From the NCBI GenBank assembly GCA_023417315.1, contig JAEZFW010000040.1:1-61052 (forward strand): a DNA stretch of 61,052 bases, in the 5' to 3' direction. Shown here piece by piece: positions 17,059 through 25,471 of the stretch; the stretch's first letter is position 1, and each line of letters begins with the position of its first letter. The notes under the pieces were generated by a model. That model was not told where the DNA came from. It worked only from the letters and a program-made list of their open reading frames with translations, and did no database searches. The translations under genes and the position numbers were made by a program. The DNA is from Pseudomonadota bacterium. GTDB taxonomy: Bacteria; Pseudomonadota; Gammaproteobacteria; Steroidobacterales; Steroidobacteraceae.

Positions 17059-19893
17059 CTACATTCTAAAGCGCACACCCAGCGTGTATCGACGTCCATA
17101 TGCGAAGACATCGAGGAGCTGGTTGTCGTACCGGCCATGCGTGCTCAGCGTCTCGTTCGTGACGTTCAACGCCTCGAAGAACACATTGAGCTGCTCTGTC
17201 AGCTGATAGCTCGTGGTGACGTCGATCTGCAGGCTCGAGTTCACGAACGTCGGGTCCGCACCGACCCTAGAGTTGTTCTGGTTCTGACCGAACTGCAGCA
17301 GGTACTCATCGCGCCAGTTCGCCGCGACACGAACCTCGAAGTCGTTCTTGTCATAGAAGCCGACGAAGTTCGCGGAGTCGGCGAGACCGGTGACCGCGAA
17401 GCCGCTTTGCGAGAGGTCGTTGCGATCGTACGGACGGTCCGTATCCACGATCGTGACGTTGGCGTTGAACCCGAAGCCCGAATCGCCGAACACGTGCTGC
17501 CATGCGAACTCGAAGCCATCGACCGTCGCATCTGGCCCGTTGACGCGCTGAGCCACCGTGTATACGGCAGGCTGTCCGGTCGTCGGGTCGATGACATTGT
17601 TGATCGTCTGGCGCTGCGTCCCCTGAACGATGAAGTTGGTCACGTCCTTCATGAAGTAGTTCAGAGCAGCGTACGAGTTCTGCTGGTAGTACCACTCGAC
17701 CGCGAAGTCGAAGTTATCCGACAGGTAGGGCTTCAGCGCCGGGTTGCCGCCGTTCGCCGTGAGCGCACCCACGCGCGGCAGCGAACCCACGTTCAGCACC
17801 GGCGTGAGGAAGTTGATTGCCGGACGCGTCAACGTACGGGACGCCGCAAAGCGCAGGTGCACATCGGGCGTGACTTCCAGTTTCGTGCTCAAGCTCGGCA
17901 ACAGAAACGAGTAGTCACTCTTCGTCGTGATTGCCTGCGTCTCGGAGAACGTCGTGGTCAGCAACGTAGGATCCGCTTCACTCTGCGTGAGCAGGATCGG
18001 CACGCGGCCTTGACCCGAAGAAGTGACATCGGTTCGCTCGTTGCGCAAACCGGCACTGAAATGGAATGGCATGTCTCCGATCTCAGTGTCGAAGTTGGCG
18101 CGAATGAACGCGGCGAAGGTCTTCTCCGTGATGTCCTGAACGCTGCCCGGATCGAGCGCGAGGTCGAGCGAGCCCGTGTAGTTACAGCAGCCGTAGTTGA
18201 AGCCGTCGATGGTTTGAGTTTGCGGGTTACCTAGGCCCTCGAGGAGGCTGTAAAGCTCGTACGGGCTGTAGATGAGCAATGACGGGGGCAACGCGCCGGC
18301 GCCCGAAAATCCGGGAATGAATCCTCCCGTACCGATCGTGCCGCGGTACATGCTTTCGGGAATCAGCACGCCCGAGCTGCGGCCCGACGGAGCACCATAG
18401 CCCGAGAACGCCTGCCAGAAGTTGTTCGCGAAGGTGTTGCTGTTCTGAAGCGTGAAGTTGTCATCGAGGTAGGACGCACCGACGTCGACCCTCATGCCGT
18501 CCTGCTCATAGGTCGTCGTGAAGCGCGCCTGCTTGATCGTATCCGTATTCTCCTGCTGCATGCGCACGAGAACGTGAGAACCGATCACGGACGGATCGAG
18601 ATAGCGTGATGTGTCGCCGTTCGGGCCATACGTGGTGAGTTGCGGCAGCGTATCGCTGCTGTCACCTAGAACGCGCACGCCCAACGACGTGCCAAGCGCG
18701 CCACCGTAACCGATGTTCGCGCCGTCGTTACGCTCGCCATCGGGGTTCTGCTTGCTCTTCGCGTACGACGCGTCGATGTCGAAGTGCAAGTTCTCGGTAA
18801 CGTCGATCTTCAGGTTGGCGCCAATCTGATTCGTCACGAGCTGAACGTTGTTGACGCTCGCGTTGAGATCCATCGGCGTGCCCGGCTGGATGAAGTTGAC
18901 CACTGTACCGTTGTCGTCGAACTCGATGTTTCGCAGGTCCCTATTGCCGAACCAGAGCGCGAATCCGTAGGTCTCCGTCTTGATCTTCTGGCGCGAGAAG
19001 TTGTCGTCTACCGTGAGCAGGACGTTGTCCGAAGGACGCCACTGGAACGCAATGCGGCCGTCGATACGCTCGTCGTTCACCTGCGACTGCTCGGCACCGT
19101 ACTGCTGTTGCCACCAGCCGACCATATTCCCGGCGTCGAGTTCTTCATTCGTGCAGTTCGCAGTCATCTGACACGGAGCAAACGTGTCGCTGCCGTTCCA
19201 GCCCGACACGAACACACGATTCGTGTCCGTCTCGCGCTCGGTGTAGATGGCATCCATGAGGATGCCCATGGTGTCGTCCGCAAAGGTCGTGCTGAACAAG
19301 GCACCTGCCGTCGGGACGATGTTGCCCGCCTCGTCCTGCATCGACCCGGAGGCGCTCGTCACGAAACGCGTTCCGAGCTGATCGAACGGCTTCGGATACA
19401 GGATGTTCACGGTCGCACCGATCGAGCTGGTCGACAGCGTGACGTCCGGCGTCTTCAAGATGTGCATCGCGCCGACGAAATCCGCGCCAACTGTGCTGAA
19501 GTCGACCGAGCGCCCGCCTGCGGCAGTGGAGATTCGCCGGCCATCGAAGAGCGTTTCGTTGAAGTCGCCGCCGAAGCCGCGCACCGTGATGCCCGTCGGT
19601 TCGCCACGCGTGCCGGCGCGTTGAATCGAAACGCCGGGAACGCGCTGCAAGGATGCTGCGACGTTTGAATCTGGAAACTTACCGATGTCCTCGGAGGTAA
19701 TGACGTCAACGACGCCGGACGCTTCTCGCTTGATATCGAGGCTGCGTTGCAACGAGCCACGAATACCGGTAACGACGATCTCCTCGAGTGCTTCGCCAGA
19801 CGTCGAGGTGGTCTCTTGGGCCGACGCCGGGACGGCAATGGATAACGCTAACAAAGTTGATGTGCTTGCTAGCGCTACGAACTCTCGCGACAT
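17059..19893 (-). CDS. TonB-dependent receptor, Xanthomonas/Caulobacter carbohydrate type
   Basis: A 944-residue outer-membrane receptor. The signal peptide ends at about residue 25 (ASAQ), followed by the TonB-box-like EEIVVTGIRGSLQRSLDIKR. The plug domain (about 60-180) carries SEDIGKFPDSNVAASLQRVPGVSIQR, then the beta barrel ends in YTLGVRFRM with the terminal aromatic/Met typical of barrel insertion. The IRGSLQRSLDIKR signature marks the TIGR01782-like group, which is strongly tied to plant-glycan loci. GGGGGAG precedes the ATG. It is the first gene of the series leading to halogenase, SapC, GH51, GH43 and GH95, so it probably imports arabinoxylan-derived oligosaccharides. Confidence 0.93.
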   Translation of the reverse strand: MSREFVALASTSTLLALSIAVPASAQETTSTSGEALEEIVVTGIRGSLQRSLDIKREASGVVDVITSEDIGKFPDSNVAASLQRVPGVSIQRAGTRGEPTGITVRGFGGDFNETLFDGRRISTAAGGRSVDFSTVGADFVGAMHILKTPDVTLSTSSIGATVNILYPKPFDQLGTRFVTSASGSMQDEAGNIVPTAGALFSTTFADDTMGILMDAIYTERETDTNRVFVSGWNGSDTFAPCQMTANCTNEELDAGNMVGWWQQQYGAEQSQVNDERIDGRIAFQWRPSDNVLLTVDDNFSRQKIKTETYGFALWFGNRDLRNIEFDDNGTVVNFIQPGTPMDLNASVNNVQLVTNQIGANLKIDVTENLHFDIDASYAKSKQNPDGERNDGANIGYGGALGTSLGVRVLGDSSDTLPQLTTYGPNGDTSRYLDPSVIGSHVLVRMQQENTDTIKQARFTTTYEQDGMRVDVGASYLDDNFTLQNSNTFANNFWQAFSGYGAPSGRSSGVLIPESMYRGTIGTGGFIPGFSGAGALPPSLLIYSPYELYSLLEGLGNPQTQTIDGFNYGCCNYTGSLDLALDPGSVQDITEKTFAAFIRANFDTEIGDMPFHFSAGLRNERTDVTSSGQGRVPILLTQSEADPTLLTTTFSETQAITTKSDYSFLLPSLSTKLEVTPDVHLRFAASRTLTRPAINFLTPVLNVGSLPRVGALTANGGNPALKPYLSDNFDFAVEWYYQQNSYAALNYFMKDVTNFIVQGTQRQTINNVIDPTTGQPAVYTVAQRVNGPDATVDGFEFAWQHVFGDSGFGFNANVTIVDTDRPYDRNDLSQSGFAVTGLADSANFVGFYDKNDFEVRVAANWRDEYLLQFGQNQNNSRVGADPTFVNSSLQIDVTTSYQLTEQLNVFFEALNVTNETLSTHGRYDNQLLDVFAYGRRYTLGVRFRM

Positions 19894-19920
19894 GAACGAC
19901 TCCCCCTTTGGGTTTTCTCA

Positions 19921-19937
19921 GCCGATAGAACATCGGC
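19921..19937. promoter_or_regulatory. Palindrome in the leader of the TonB receptor gene
   Basis: GCCGAT-AGAAC-ATCGGC lies 28 bases before the receptor ATG. It could be a LacI/GntR-type operator or a leader hairpin. A further AT-rich inverted repeat (CAATTAAAAATTG) lies around 20000 and TTGACG lies near 19985 on the minus strand, so the promoter is probably here. No regulator is assigned. Confidence 0.35.
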
Positions 19938-20072
19938 AGCTTGTTGGATGCTCACCGTACTTAAGCACTGAGGATTGCGGCTCGTCAATACTCAGACAAT
20001 TAAAAATTGTTTTTGCTAATGGGTGTGCTCTTTCATGAATGCAATATCGGCTACGATCGCTCAAGACTGATC

Positions 20073-20255
20073 ATGCACGCGCAGGAAAGCGCGCAGCGAT
20101 CTACCGATCGCTATCGCACATTGATAAGAATGAGATCGGCGCGTGCGCGCGGATTGCGAAGTTGCCCTAGCGAGGGTCGGGTGAAACCCTGCAGCGTTTC
20201 TGGCGCGCCGCGCTGCGACAACTCGTAGACGAAGGTTGGTTGGAATGCACAACGG
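20073..20255 (+). pseudogene. Possible decayed GntR-type DNA-binding domain
   Basis: The 430-base stretch between the receptor and esterase genes has no intact gene. Reading + strand from 20073 gives STDRYRTLIRMRSARARG, then CPSEG; after a frame change near 20180 it gives ALRQLVDEGWLE. In order these resemble the two halves of a GntR winged helix (xYxxLxxxIxxGxxxPGxxLPSE, then VRxALxxLxxEGxLE). The match is short and frameshifted, so it is suggestive only. The rest of the stretch holds the receptor promoter. Confidence 0.25.
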
Positions 20256-20323
20256 TTTACGCGACTACCCGGATGGGAGTCGCGCATCAGGGGGTCATCG
20301 AACTGACGATTCGAGTCGTTGCT

Positions 20324-21517
20324 CTAATTGCGGAAGAGCCGTGGCGCGAAGTCATTGAGCGCACGACGCCAAGTCTGCCACTCGTGATCCGTTCCTTCGG
20401 ACTCGACATACACATGTTGAATGTCAGCTTCCTCGAGCGAGCGATGGAAGCGACGGATACCCTCGCGCATCCGCTCGGGTTCGGTGGTCCCGACGCCAAG
20501 CCACAGCACGTGAACCTTCTTGGCAAAGTCCCTCGGGTCGGCAAAGACGCCGTTGTAGTCCACCTTAGGATCAAGCTTGCGATCGCCGAGCACGAGCGGT
20601 CCACCCGCGCCGCTGAACCCGCCGATGTGCGAGAACAGATCCAGATGGTTGAGCGTGACCTGAAAGGTCTGCATGCCTCCCATCGACAAGCCGGCCATCG
20701 CGCGGTTGTCGCGATCCGGAAGTGTGCGGAAAGTCTTGTCGACGAACGGAATGAGCGCTTGTGTCACGTCGTCTTCGAATGTACTCGCCATGTCCTGCAT
20801 GGCCTTGAGCATTTCGGGGGAGCCGAAGGGTTTGCCCGTCAGGTCCGGTGGCGTGTACCCGGCTCGCCGCGCATAGCCGTAGGCCATCACTACGATCATC
20901 GGCTTGCACCTGCTTGAAGCGATGCAGTTGTCGAGGATGAAGTTTGCGCGACCTTGGCGTATCCAGCCCGTTTCGTCTTCCCCGCCGCCGTGCTGAAGGT
21001 ACAACACTGGATAGCGCTGCTTCGTTTGCGTGTCGTATCCCGGCGGTAGATAGACGAGCGCATGGCGCCATGATCCGGTGATCTTCGACTCGTACCAAAC
21101 TTCGCGCACTTGTCCGTGCGGCACATTCTGAATGGAATAATAAGTAGCGCCAGGCTCCGGAATTTCGACCGCGCTCGTGTATCGCGTGCCCCCGAAGAAT
21201 GCCTGGCTTCCAGGATCGCTCACGTCAGCCCCATCGATGTTCAAGACGTAATAGTGCAGCCCGGGCACCAACGGCGGTGTCGTCACACTCCAGAACCCGT
21301 CCGCGTCCTTCTGCATGTCCACCTTCGGCCCGCTCCAGAAATTGAGCTTGACCTGGTTCGCCTCTGGAGCCTTGATTCGAATCTGCACACGTCCGCTGCT
21401 GTCGATGCGCGGGTACTCTGCGCCCCACACGTTGGTCGATGCAGGCGTGAACTCGCCGGAGTCTTCCGCTGCACAGATACTCGCCAGCAAGACCAACACG
21501 AACGCAATCTTCTTCAT
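20324..21517 (-). CDS. CE1-type esterase with N-terminal E-set domain, first of two
   Basis: A 397-residue secreted alpha/beta hydrolase. Signal peptide 1-17, an immunoglobulin-like/CBM48-type domain at about 30-115 (RVQIRIKAPEANQVKLNFWSG), and an esterase domain from about 130. The nucleophile is S278 in GLSMGG and the likely catalytic His is H378 (EGTDHEWQTWR). The layout matches the feruloyl/acetyl-xylan esterase domains of XynZ and enterochelin-esterase-like proteins. GAGGACGAG precedes the ATG. It follows the second esterase gene by 54 bases on the same strand. Given the arabinoxylan genes nearby and the ferulate pathway downstream, cleavage of feruloyl or acetyl esters is the best guess. 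Confidence 0.85.
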   Translation of the reverse strand: MKKIAFVLVLLASICAAEDSGEFTPASTNVWGAEYPRIDSSGRVQIRIKAPEANQVKLNFWSGPKVDMQKDADGFWSVTTPPLVPGLHYYVLNIDGADVSDPGSQAFFGGTRYTSAVEIPEPGATYYSIQNVPHGQVREVWYESKITGSWRHALVYLPPGYDTQTKQRYPVLYLQHGGGEDETGWIRQGRANFILDNCIASSRCKPMIVVMAYGYARRAGYTPPDLTGKPFGSPEMLKAMQDMASTFEDDVTQALIPFVDKTFRTLPDRDNRAMAGLSMGGMQTFQVTLNHLDLFSHIGGFSGAGGPLVLGDRKLDPKVDYNGVFADPRDFAKKVHVLWLGVGTTEPERMREGIRRFHRSLEEADIQHVYVESEGTDHEWQTWRRALNDFAPRLFRN

Positions 21518-21571
21518 GTCTCGTCCTCGATGATTCGAATGATTGTCGTGGTAGTGCGCTGAGGTCGCTCG

Positions 21572-22636
21572 TCAGTTTGCGCAGCGCGCTTCGAAGCACA
21601 GATGGTTGCTGAAGAACTTCAGCACATGGTTCTGAAAGCGATCACCGAGTTTGTTCGTGTGGTCGCCCGAATACTCTTCGAACGTATTCGCGATCCCATA
21701 GTCGCTGAGCCTCTGGTGCAGCTTCGCGGTATCCACACGCAAGCCGTCCTGATCGCCCACATCGAGCGCGATAGCGCGATATCGCTTGAGATTCCCGATG
21801 TGCTGATCGACGAACGCGAGCGGCGCGTTCGCGGCCCACTTCGCGAGCACCTCAGATTGCATGTCTCCTGCAACCGGAAGATCCAAGAAGAACGGAGGGT
21901 TCTTCGGATTCGGCGACCACGCGGCCGCAGCTGCAAGCGTGGCTCGCACCATGAAGTGCTGGTTGTCCAGATCCTCGGGACGCTGGAGCTTCGCGAGGCT
22001 CTCCAGCGCTTCTTTGGGCGGCGCGCCTCGGGCCGACAGGCAGCAAGGGCTCATGACGTACAAGCTGCCGAACACATCCGCGTGCTTCATCCCGATCCGC
22101 GACGCACCGTATCCGCCCATCGAATGTCCGACGAGCCCGCGGCTTTCGCGTGCGGCTAAGGTTCTGTAGTGTGCATCGATATACGTCACGACATCGTGCG
22201 CGATGTACTTCTCGAAGTCGCCTGTGGTCACGGAGCTCGAGTACATGGAGCCGTTATGCAATGTCTTCGAGTCCGGCAACACGACGATCATCTCTTTCGC
22301 GCCGAGCGCAAACGCACCCTCGATCGTTTGCGGCGCGTGGATTTCCTTGCTCCACTGTTCAGCACCCACGAAGAATCCGTGCAATGCATAGACCACGGGG
22401 TACCGCCGGGTCCGCTCCTTCGCATAACTCGGCGGCAGAAATACCAATGCATCGCGATTGACGACGTTGCCTTCGAGATTCCCTTCGAGCGCTTCTCCGT
22501 GGATCTTGATGCGCTCGACTCTCACCGGCTGGGCACCTTTGACGACGGGCGGTGCCTCGGTTTGAACCTGCGCATGCAAGCGCGCGTGGAACGCGAGCGC
22601 GAGAGTAAGGACGGCGATCCGTAAGATTCTGTTCAT
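21572..22636 (-). CDS. CE1/esterase-D-like alpha/beta hydrolase, second of two
   Basis: A 354-residue secreted esterase. The signal peptide ends near residue 23 (LHAQ). An esterase fold shows YPVVYALHGFFVGAEQW, nucleophile S172 in VGHSMGGYGA and a C-terminal EYSGDHTN carrying the probable catalytic His. It lacks the E-set domain of its neighbour, so the two are distinct rather than recent duplicates. It is upstream in a two-gene minus-strand unit. Substrate specificity (feruloyl, acetyl or methyl ester) cannot be told from the sequence. Confidence 0.85.
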   Translation of the reverse strand: MNRILRIAVLTLALAFHARLHAQVQTEAPPVVKGAQPVRVERIKIHGEALEGNLEGNVVNRDALVFLPPSYAKERTRRYPVVYALHGFFVGAEQWSKEIHAPQTIEGAFALGAKEMIVVLPDSKTLHNGSMYSSSVTTGDFEKYIAHDVVTYIDAHYRTLAARESRGLVGHSMGGYGASRIGMKHADVFGSLYVMSPCCLSARGAPPKEALESLAKLQRPEDLDNQHFMVRATLAAAAAWSPNPKNPPFFLDLPVAGDMQSEVLAKWAANAPLAFVDQHIGNLKRYRAIALDVGDQDGLRVDTAKLHQRLSDYGIANTFEEYSGDHTNKLGDRFQNHVLKFFSNHLCFEARCAN

Positions 22637-22961
22637 AGCGGGTGAATGGCTCGTGTGCGACGCGCTCGAGTTCTACTACATCGATATCATTACCGAAAGT
22701 GAACTATCGTTTACGAAAGAACGCTAATGCTACTGAATGATCGCCCGATACCATTCGCAGTATCGATGGTGTCTACCTAGATGGGGCTCGTTCCCCGTCA
22801 GCACCATTCCAGTTCCGCGCGGCCCTCACAGCCCGATCCGTGTATCGCGATCACGACGCGAACTCATCCCAATAATTGTCCGCGCAGAGCTGCGAATGCG
22901 CAGCATTGTTGCGGCATCCGCGAACGGTGCGCTTGCGCGCTGTAGCGCGTACAATCGATGC
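22637..22961. other. Divergent intergenic region, no gene recognised
   Basis: 325 bases between the esterase and SDR genes. The AT-rich part near 22675-22730 probably holds the divergent promoters and contains two similar blocks, TACCGAAAGT and TACGAAAGA. No hairpin, RNA gene or convincing small gene was seen. Confidence 0.5.
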
Positions 22962-23741
22962 ATGAGTAGCGCCGTTGATAAAGTAGCAATCGTCACAGGC
23001 GCCAGCAGTGGCATCGGCAAAGCTACCGCGGTGGCGCTGTTTTCCGATGGTTGGAATGTCGTGTTTGCTGGGCGGCGCGTGGATCGCCTGGAGCAGGCAA
23101 TCGAAGAAGCGAACAAGGCGCGTCAGGAGCAAGCGCGCGAGGTCGTAACCACGCCTCGTGCCATCGCCGTGCAAACGGATGTGACGCAGCAGGATTCGGT
23201 TCGAAATCTCTTCGCTCAGACGCGAGAGACTTTTGGAAGATTGGACCTGCTCTTTAACAACGCAGGCATCAGTGGCCAAGAGATGCCTGTCGAGGATTTA
23301 TCGATCGAGATCTGGCGGTCGGTCATCGACACCAATCTCACCGGCATGTTCCTGTGTATCCAGGAAGCCGTGCGCATCATGAAGCATCAGACGCCGCGCG
23401 GCGGCCGGATCATCAACAACGGGTCGATCTCCGCACAGGTGCCGCGGCGGAACTCGATCGCCTACACGGCGGCCAAACATGCGGTCACCGGGCTCACGAA
23501 ATCGATCGCGCTCGACGCGCGGGACTTCGATATCGCATGCGGTCAGATCGACGTCGGCCGAATCGATAGCGAAATCGGCGCTGCGTCTACACGCCCCACA
23601 GCCAATCCGAGCTCGATACCCAAGCTCGACACGCAACTCGCCGCGCAGGCCGTGTTACACATGGCGAACTTGCCAGTCGAAGCGAACATGCTGTTCACGA
23701 CCTTGCTGCCCACGAAAATGCCGTTCGTGGGGCGCGGCTGA
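22962..23741 (+). CDS. Short-chain dehydrogenase/reductase
   Basis: A 259-residue classical SDR. Cofactor motif TGASSGIG at 12-19, NNAG at 99-102, catalytic S155 (NNGSISAQ), Y168 and K172 (YTAAK). R38-R39 after the second strand suggests NADP preference. The ATG at 22962 is chosen because it gives a normal SDR N-terminus (MSSAVDKVAIVTG). An in-frame extension back to 22737 has no family match. It stands alone between the esterase pair and the bicupin gene, and the substrate is unknown. Confidence 0.88.
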   Translation: MSSAVDKVAIVTGASSGIGKATAVALFSDGWNVVFAGRRVDRLEQAIEEANKARQEQAREVVTTPRAIAVQTDVTQQDSVRNLFAQTRETFGRLDLLFNNAGISGQEMPVEDLSIEIWRSVIDTNLTGMFLCIQEAVRIMKHQTPRGGRIINNGSISAQVPRRNSIAYTAAKHAVTGLTKSIALDARDFDIACGQIDVGRIDSEIGAASTRPTANPSSIPKLDTQLAAQAVLHMANLPVEANMLFTTLLPTKMPFVGRG

Positions 23742-23757
23742 ACAAGTTCGATTTCAA

Positions 23758-23780
23758 ACGCCGCGAACACTGTGCGGCGT
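23758..23780. terminator. Hairpin between convergent SDR and bicupin genes
   Basis: Stem ACGCCGC/GCGGCGT with a 9-base loop lies 17 bases after the SDR stop and 28 bases beyond the bicupin stop. On the minus strand it is followed by TTTGAAAT. A weak bidirectional terminator is plausible. Confidence 0.4.
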
Positions 23781-23807
23781 GTCGACATCACCTCACTCAG
23801 TTCTCAC

Positions 23808-24734
23808 CTAGGTCGGTAACAACTCCTCTGGGATTGGGTACTCATCGGCGTTTCTCACCAAGCCCTCCTTGAGCGAGAAGTCGAGCCGTGGCGGCGCGAA
23901 GATGTCAGCCATGCGGTTGCCTTCCGGACTCGGTGCCTGCGCTTCCGAAGTATGGATGACACGTGCAGGCATCACCGTCACCGAGGGTGCGCCGATCTCG
24001 ATATGCTCATCCGCGCGCCACTCATGCTTGTTCGTGCTCCACGGCCAACGCAGGTGATGAATATAGTTGCCCGCGAAAATCAGTGAACATTGATCGAAGT
24101 CGTAATGACTATGAGGTGACAGCTTCGTCGCATCGCGCGCGCGGCGGCTGACGGGCGGAAAACTCAACATGATCGTCGTACAGCGCCACATCGGACCGAT
24201 CTGACCTGGCGACCGCTCGCCCCTCTGAAGCTCGTACTGTCGCAGCTTGTAACCTGAAGGCGGCGCTGGCCAAGGCTTGAAAGGAGGATGCGACGGGTCG
24301 GGTTGTGTGTAGGTCGTCGCATTCGCGCACTTTGCGTTCAGATCGGGCGACTGTGTCGAGAAAAGCCGCGCGATCCGTCCGCCGTTAGGCAAACTGATCT
24401 TGCTGTCGCCTGGCGGAACGATGAGTAGTTGATGACCTACACCGCGCAGCGACTCGCCGTTTGCGGTGATCTCGTACGGTGTGTTGTCGTCGGGCACGAC
24501 GATCATGTACTCATCTACTTGAGCGGCCCGAGTGAAAGTCGCACCAGGCCTCGCTTCGATCCAGTGAACAAGCAGATTCTGTCCGCGGGTGTACCAACCA
24601 CGCCCGTTCGCATCCTCGTCTACCGGACTATCCTCATAGTAACGGCAGATAGATGCAGGCATCACGGTCGTACCGGACTGCGTACTGCCTTTGAGCTGCA
24701 CCAAGGACGCACGCGGATCTGACTTGTCGTACAT
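23808..24734 (-). CDS. Bicupin-like protein of unknown function
   Basis: A 308-residue protein without a signal peptide. Two cupin-like halves can be seen. The first is around EARPGATFTRAAQVDEYMIVVPDD and lacks clear metal histidines. The second has SPHSHYDFDQCSLIFAGN and later MPARVIHTSEA, giving a possible His-His-Asp-His metal set. It resembles sugar-acid or dioxygenase-type cupins only in fold. It lies 106 bases downstream of the hydro-lyase operon on the same strand, with a heptamer repeat between, and may be its last gene. No specific function is claimed. Confidence 0.65.
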   Translation of the reverse strand: MYDKSDPRASLVQLKGSTQSGTTVMPASICRYYEDSPVDEDANGRGWYTRGQNLLVHWIEARPGATFTRAAQVDEYMIVVPDDNTPYEITANGESLRGVGHQLLIVPPGDSKISLPNGGRIARLFSTQSPDLNAKCANATTYTQPDPSHPPFKPWPAPPSGYKLRQYELQRGERSPGQIGPMWRCTTIMLSFPPVSRRARDATKLSPHSHYDFDQCSLIFAGNYIHHLRWPWSTNKHEWRADEHIEIGAPSVTVMPARVIHTSEAQAPSPEGNRMADIFAPPRLDFSLKEGLVRNADEYPIPEELLPT

Positions 24735-24833
24735 AGCTACTCAAAATGGCCGGATAGGTAACTCATGATCGATGGATGATCAAAATTTGCGTCTTACAGC
24801 CGATGCCAAACCGATTTTGATTGGCTGATCTGA

Positions 24834-24854
24834 CTGGCCACTAGCCACTGTCCA
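24834..24854. repeat. Heptamer tandem repeat CTNNCCA x3
   Basis: CTGGCCA-CTAGCCA-CTGTCCA. The stop codon of the small-subunit gene (24841-24843 on the minus strand) lies inside the repeat, so the repeat encodes the last residues of that protein. It belongs to the same family as 25439-25466 and 34139-34166. Confidence 0.65.
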
Positions 24855-25350
24855 CTTCCTGATCAAGCGTCGACTTCAAGTAATTCGCCAGTCCACCGAG
24901 CTCAAGAATTTTCGCGACCGATTCGGGAGTCCTCGGGAAGTCATATTCGCTGCCCGCATGTGAGATCACGCCCTTGGCTAGGTCGATCGAAATCTCATCG
25001 CCCTCGGTCACCGCATCGTACAACGCTAGTGATTCGAAGATCGGCAGCCCGTCGTTTATAGCGTTGCGATAGAAAGTGCGCGCGAAGGAAGTCGCGACTA
25101 CCGCCTTGATGCCGAGACCCTTGATGGCCGTGGACGCCTGCTCGCGAGCGCTGCCACAACCGAAGTTGCGGCCCGCGACGAGAATGTCGAAGTGGCGCAG
25201 CTTGTCGGGGAAGCCCTCGCCAAGCATTTCGAATGCATGCTCCGCGAGCTGCACCGGATCGATGTAGATCAAATAGCGACCCGCGATGATGATGTCCGAG
25301 TTGACGTTGTCGCCGAACTTATAGATGCGGCCGCTAATCTTGTCTTGCAT
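24841..25350 (-). CDS. 3-isopropylmalate dehydratase-type small subunit (LeuD family), copy 1
   Basis: A 169-residue swivel-domain subunit of the aconitase family. GRIYKFGDNVNSDIII is the N-terminal strand, and AGRNFGCGSAREQA is the substrate-specificity loop with the conserved Arg. TSFARTFYRNAINDGLPI is the characteristic helix. The length fits the short archaeal/HacB-like LeuD class. ATG 25350 has GGAGGGCGAGG upstream and is preferred to a longer frame beginning at 25446. It probably pairs with the cysteine-containing large subunit just upstream. Leucine biosynthesis is unlikely because no leuA or leuB is present and the operon holds a second pair. Confidence 0.9.
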   Translation of the reverse strand: MQDKISGRIYKFGDNVNSDIIIAGRYLIYIDPVQLAEHAFEMLGEGFPDKLRHFDILVAGRNFGCGSAREQASTAIKGLGIKAVVATSFARTFYRNAINDGLPIFESLALYDAVTEGDEISIDLAKGVISHAGSEYDFPRTPESVAKILELGGLANYLKSTLDQEVDSG

Positions 25351-25438
25351 CTCGCCCTCGCCCTCCAAAAGATACTCTCGGAAGCTCTCTCTCGACCTGC
25401 CGCCGCGCCGGAGCAATGAAGCGGCTTTCTCTCTCTGG

Positions 25439-25466
25439 CTAGTCACTAACCACTAGCCACTAACCA
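25439..25466. repeat. Heptamer tandem repeat CTARYCA x4
   Basis: CTAGTCA-CTAACCA-CTAGCCA-CTAACCA in the 121-base gap between the first small-subunit gene and the large-subunit gene. Perfect 7-base register. This gap is the only loose junction among the hydro-lyase genes. Confidence 0.75.
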
Positions 25467-25471
25467 CTTCT

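Noticed and set aside
2730..18234. Long open frames opposite real genes, such as 2730-3698, 16888-18234 and 13400-14248 on the plus strand
   Set aside because: They lie antisense to well-supported genes, have low-complexity Arg/Asp-rich translations and no family motifs. They reflect high G+C codon bias.
25439..25466. CRISPR array
   Set aside because: The repeats are contiguous 7-mers without spacers, and no cas gene is present.
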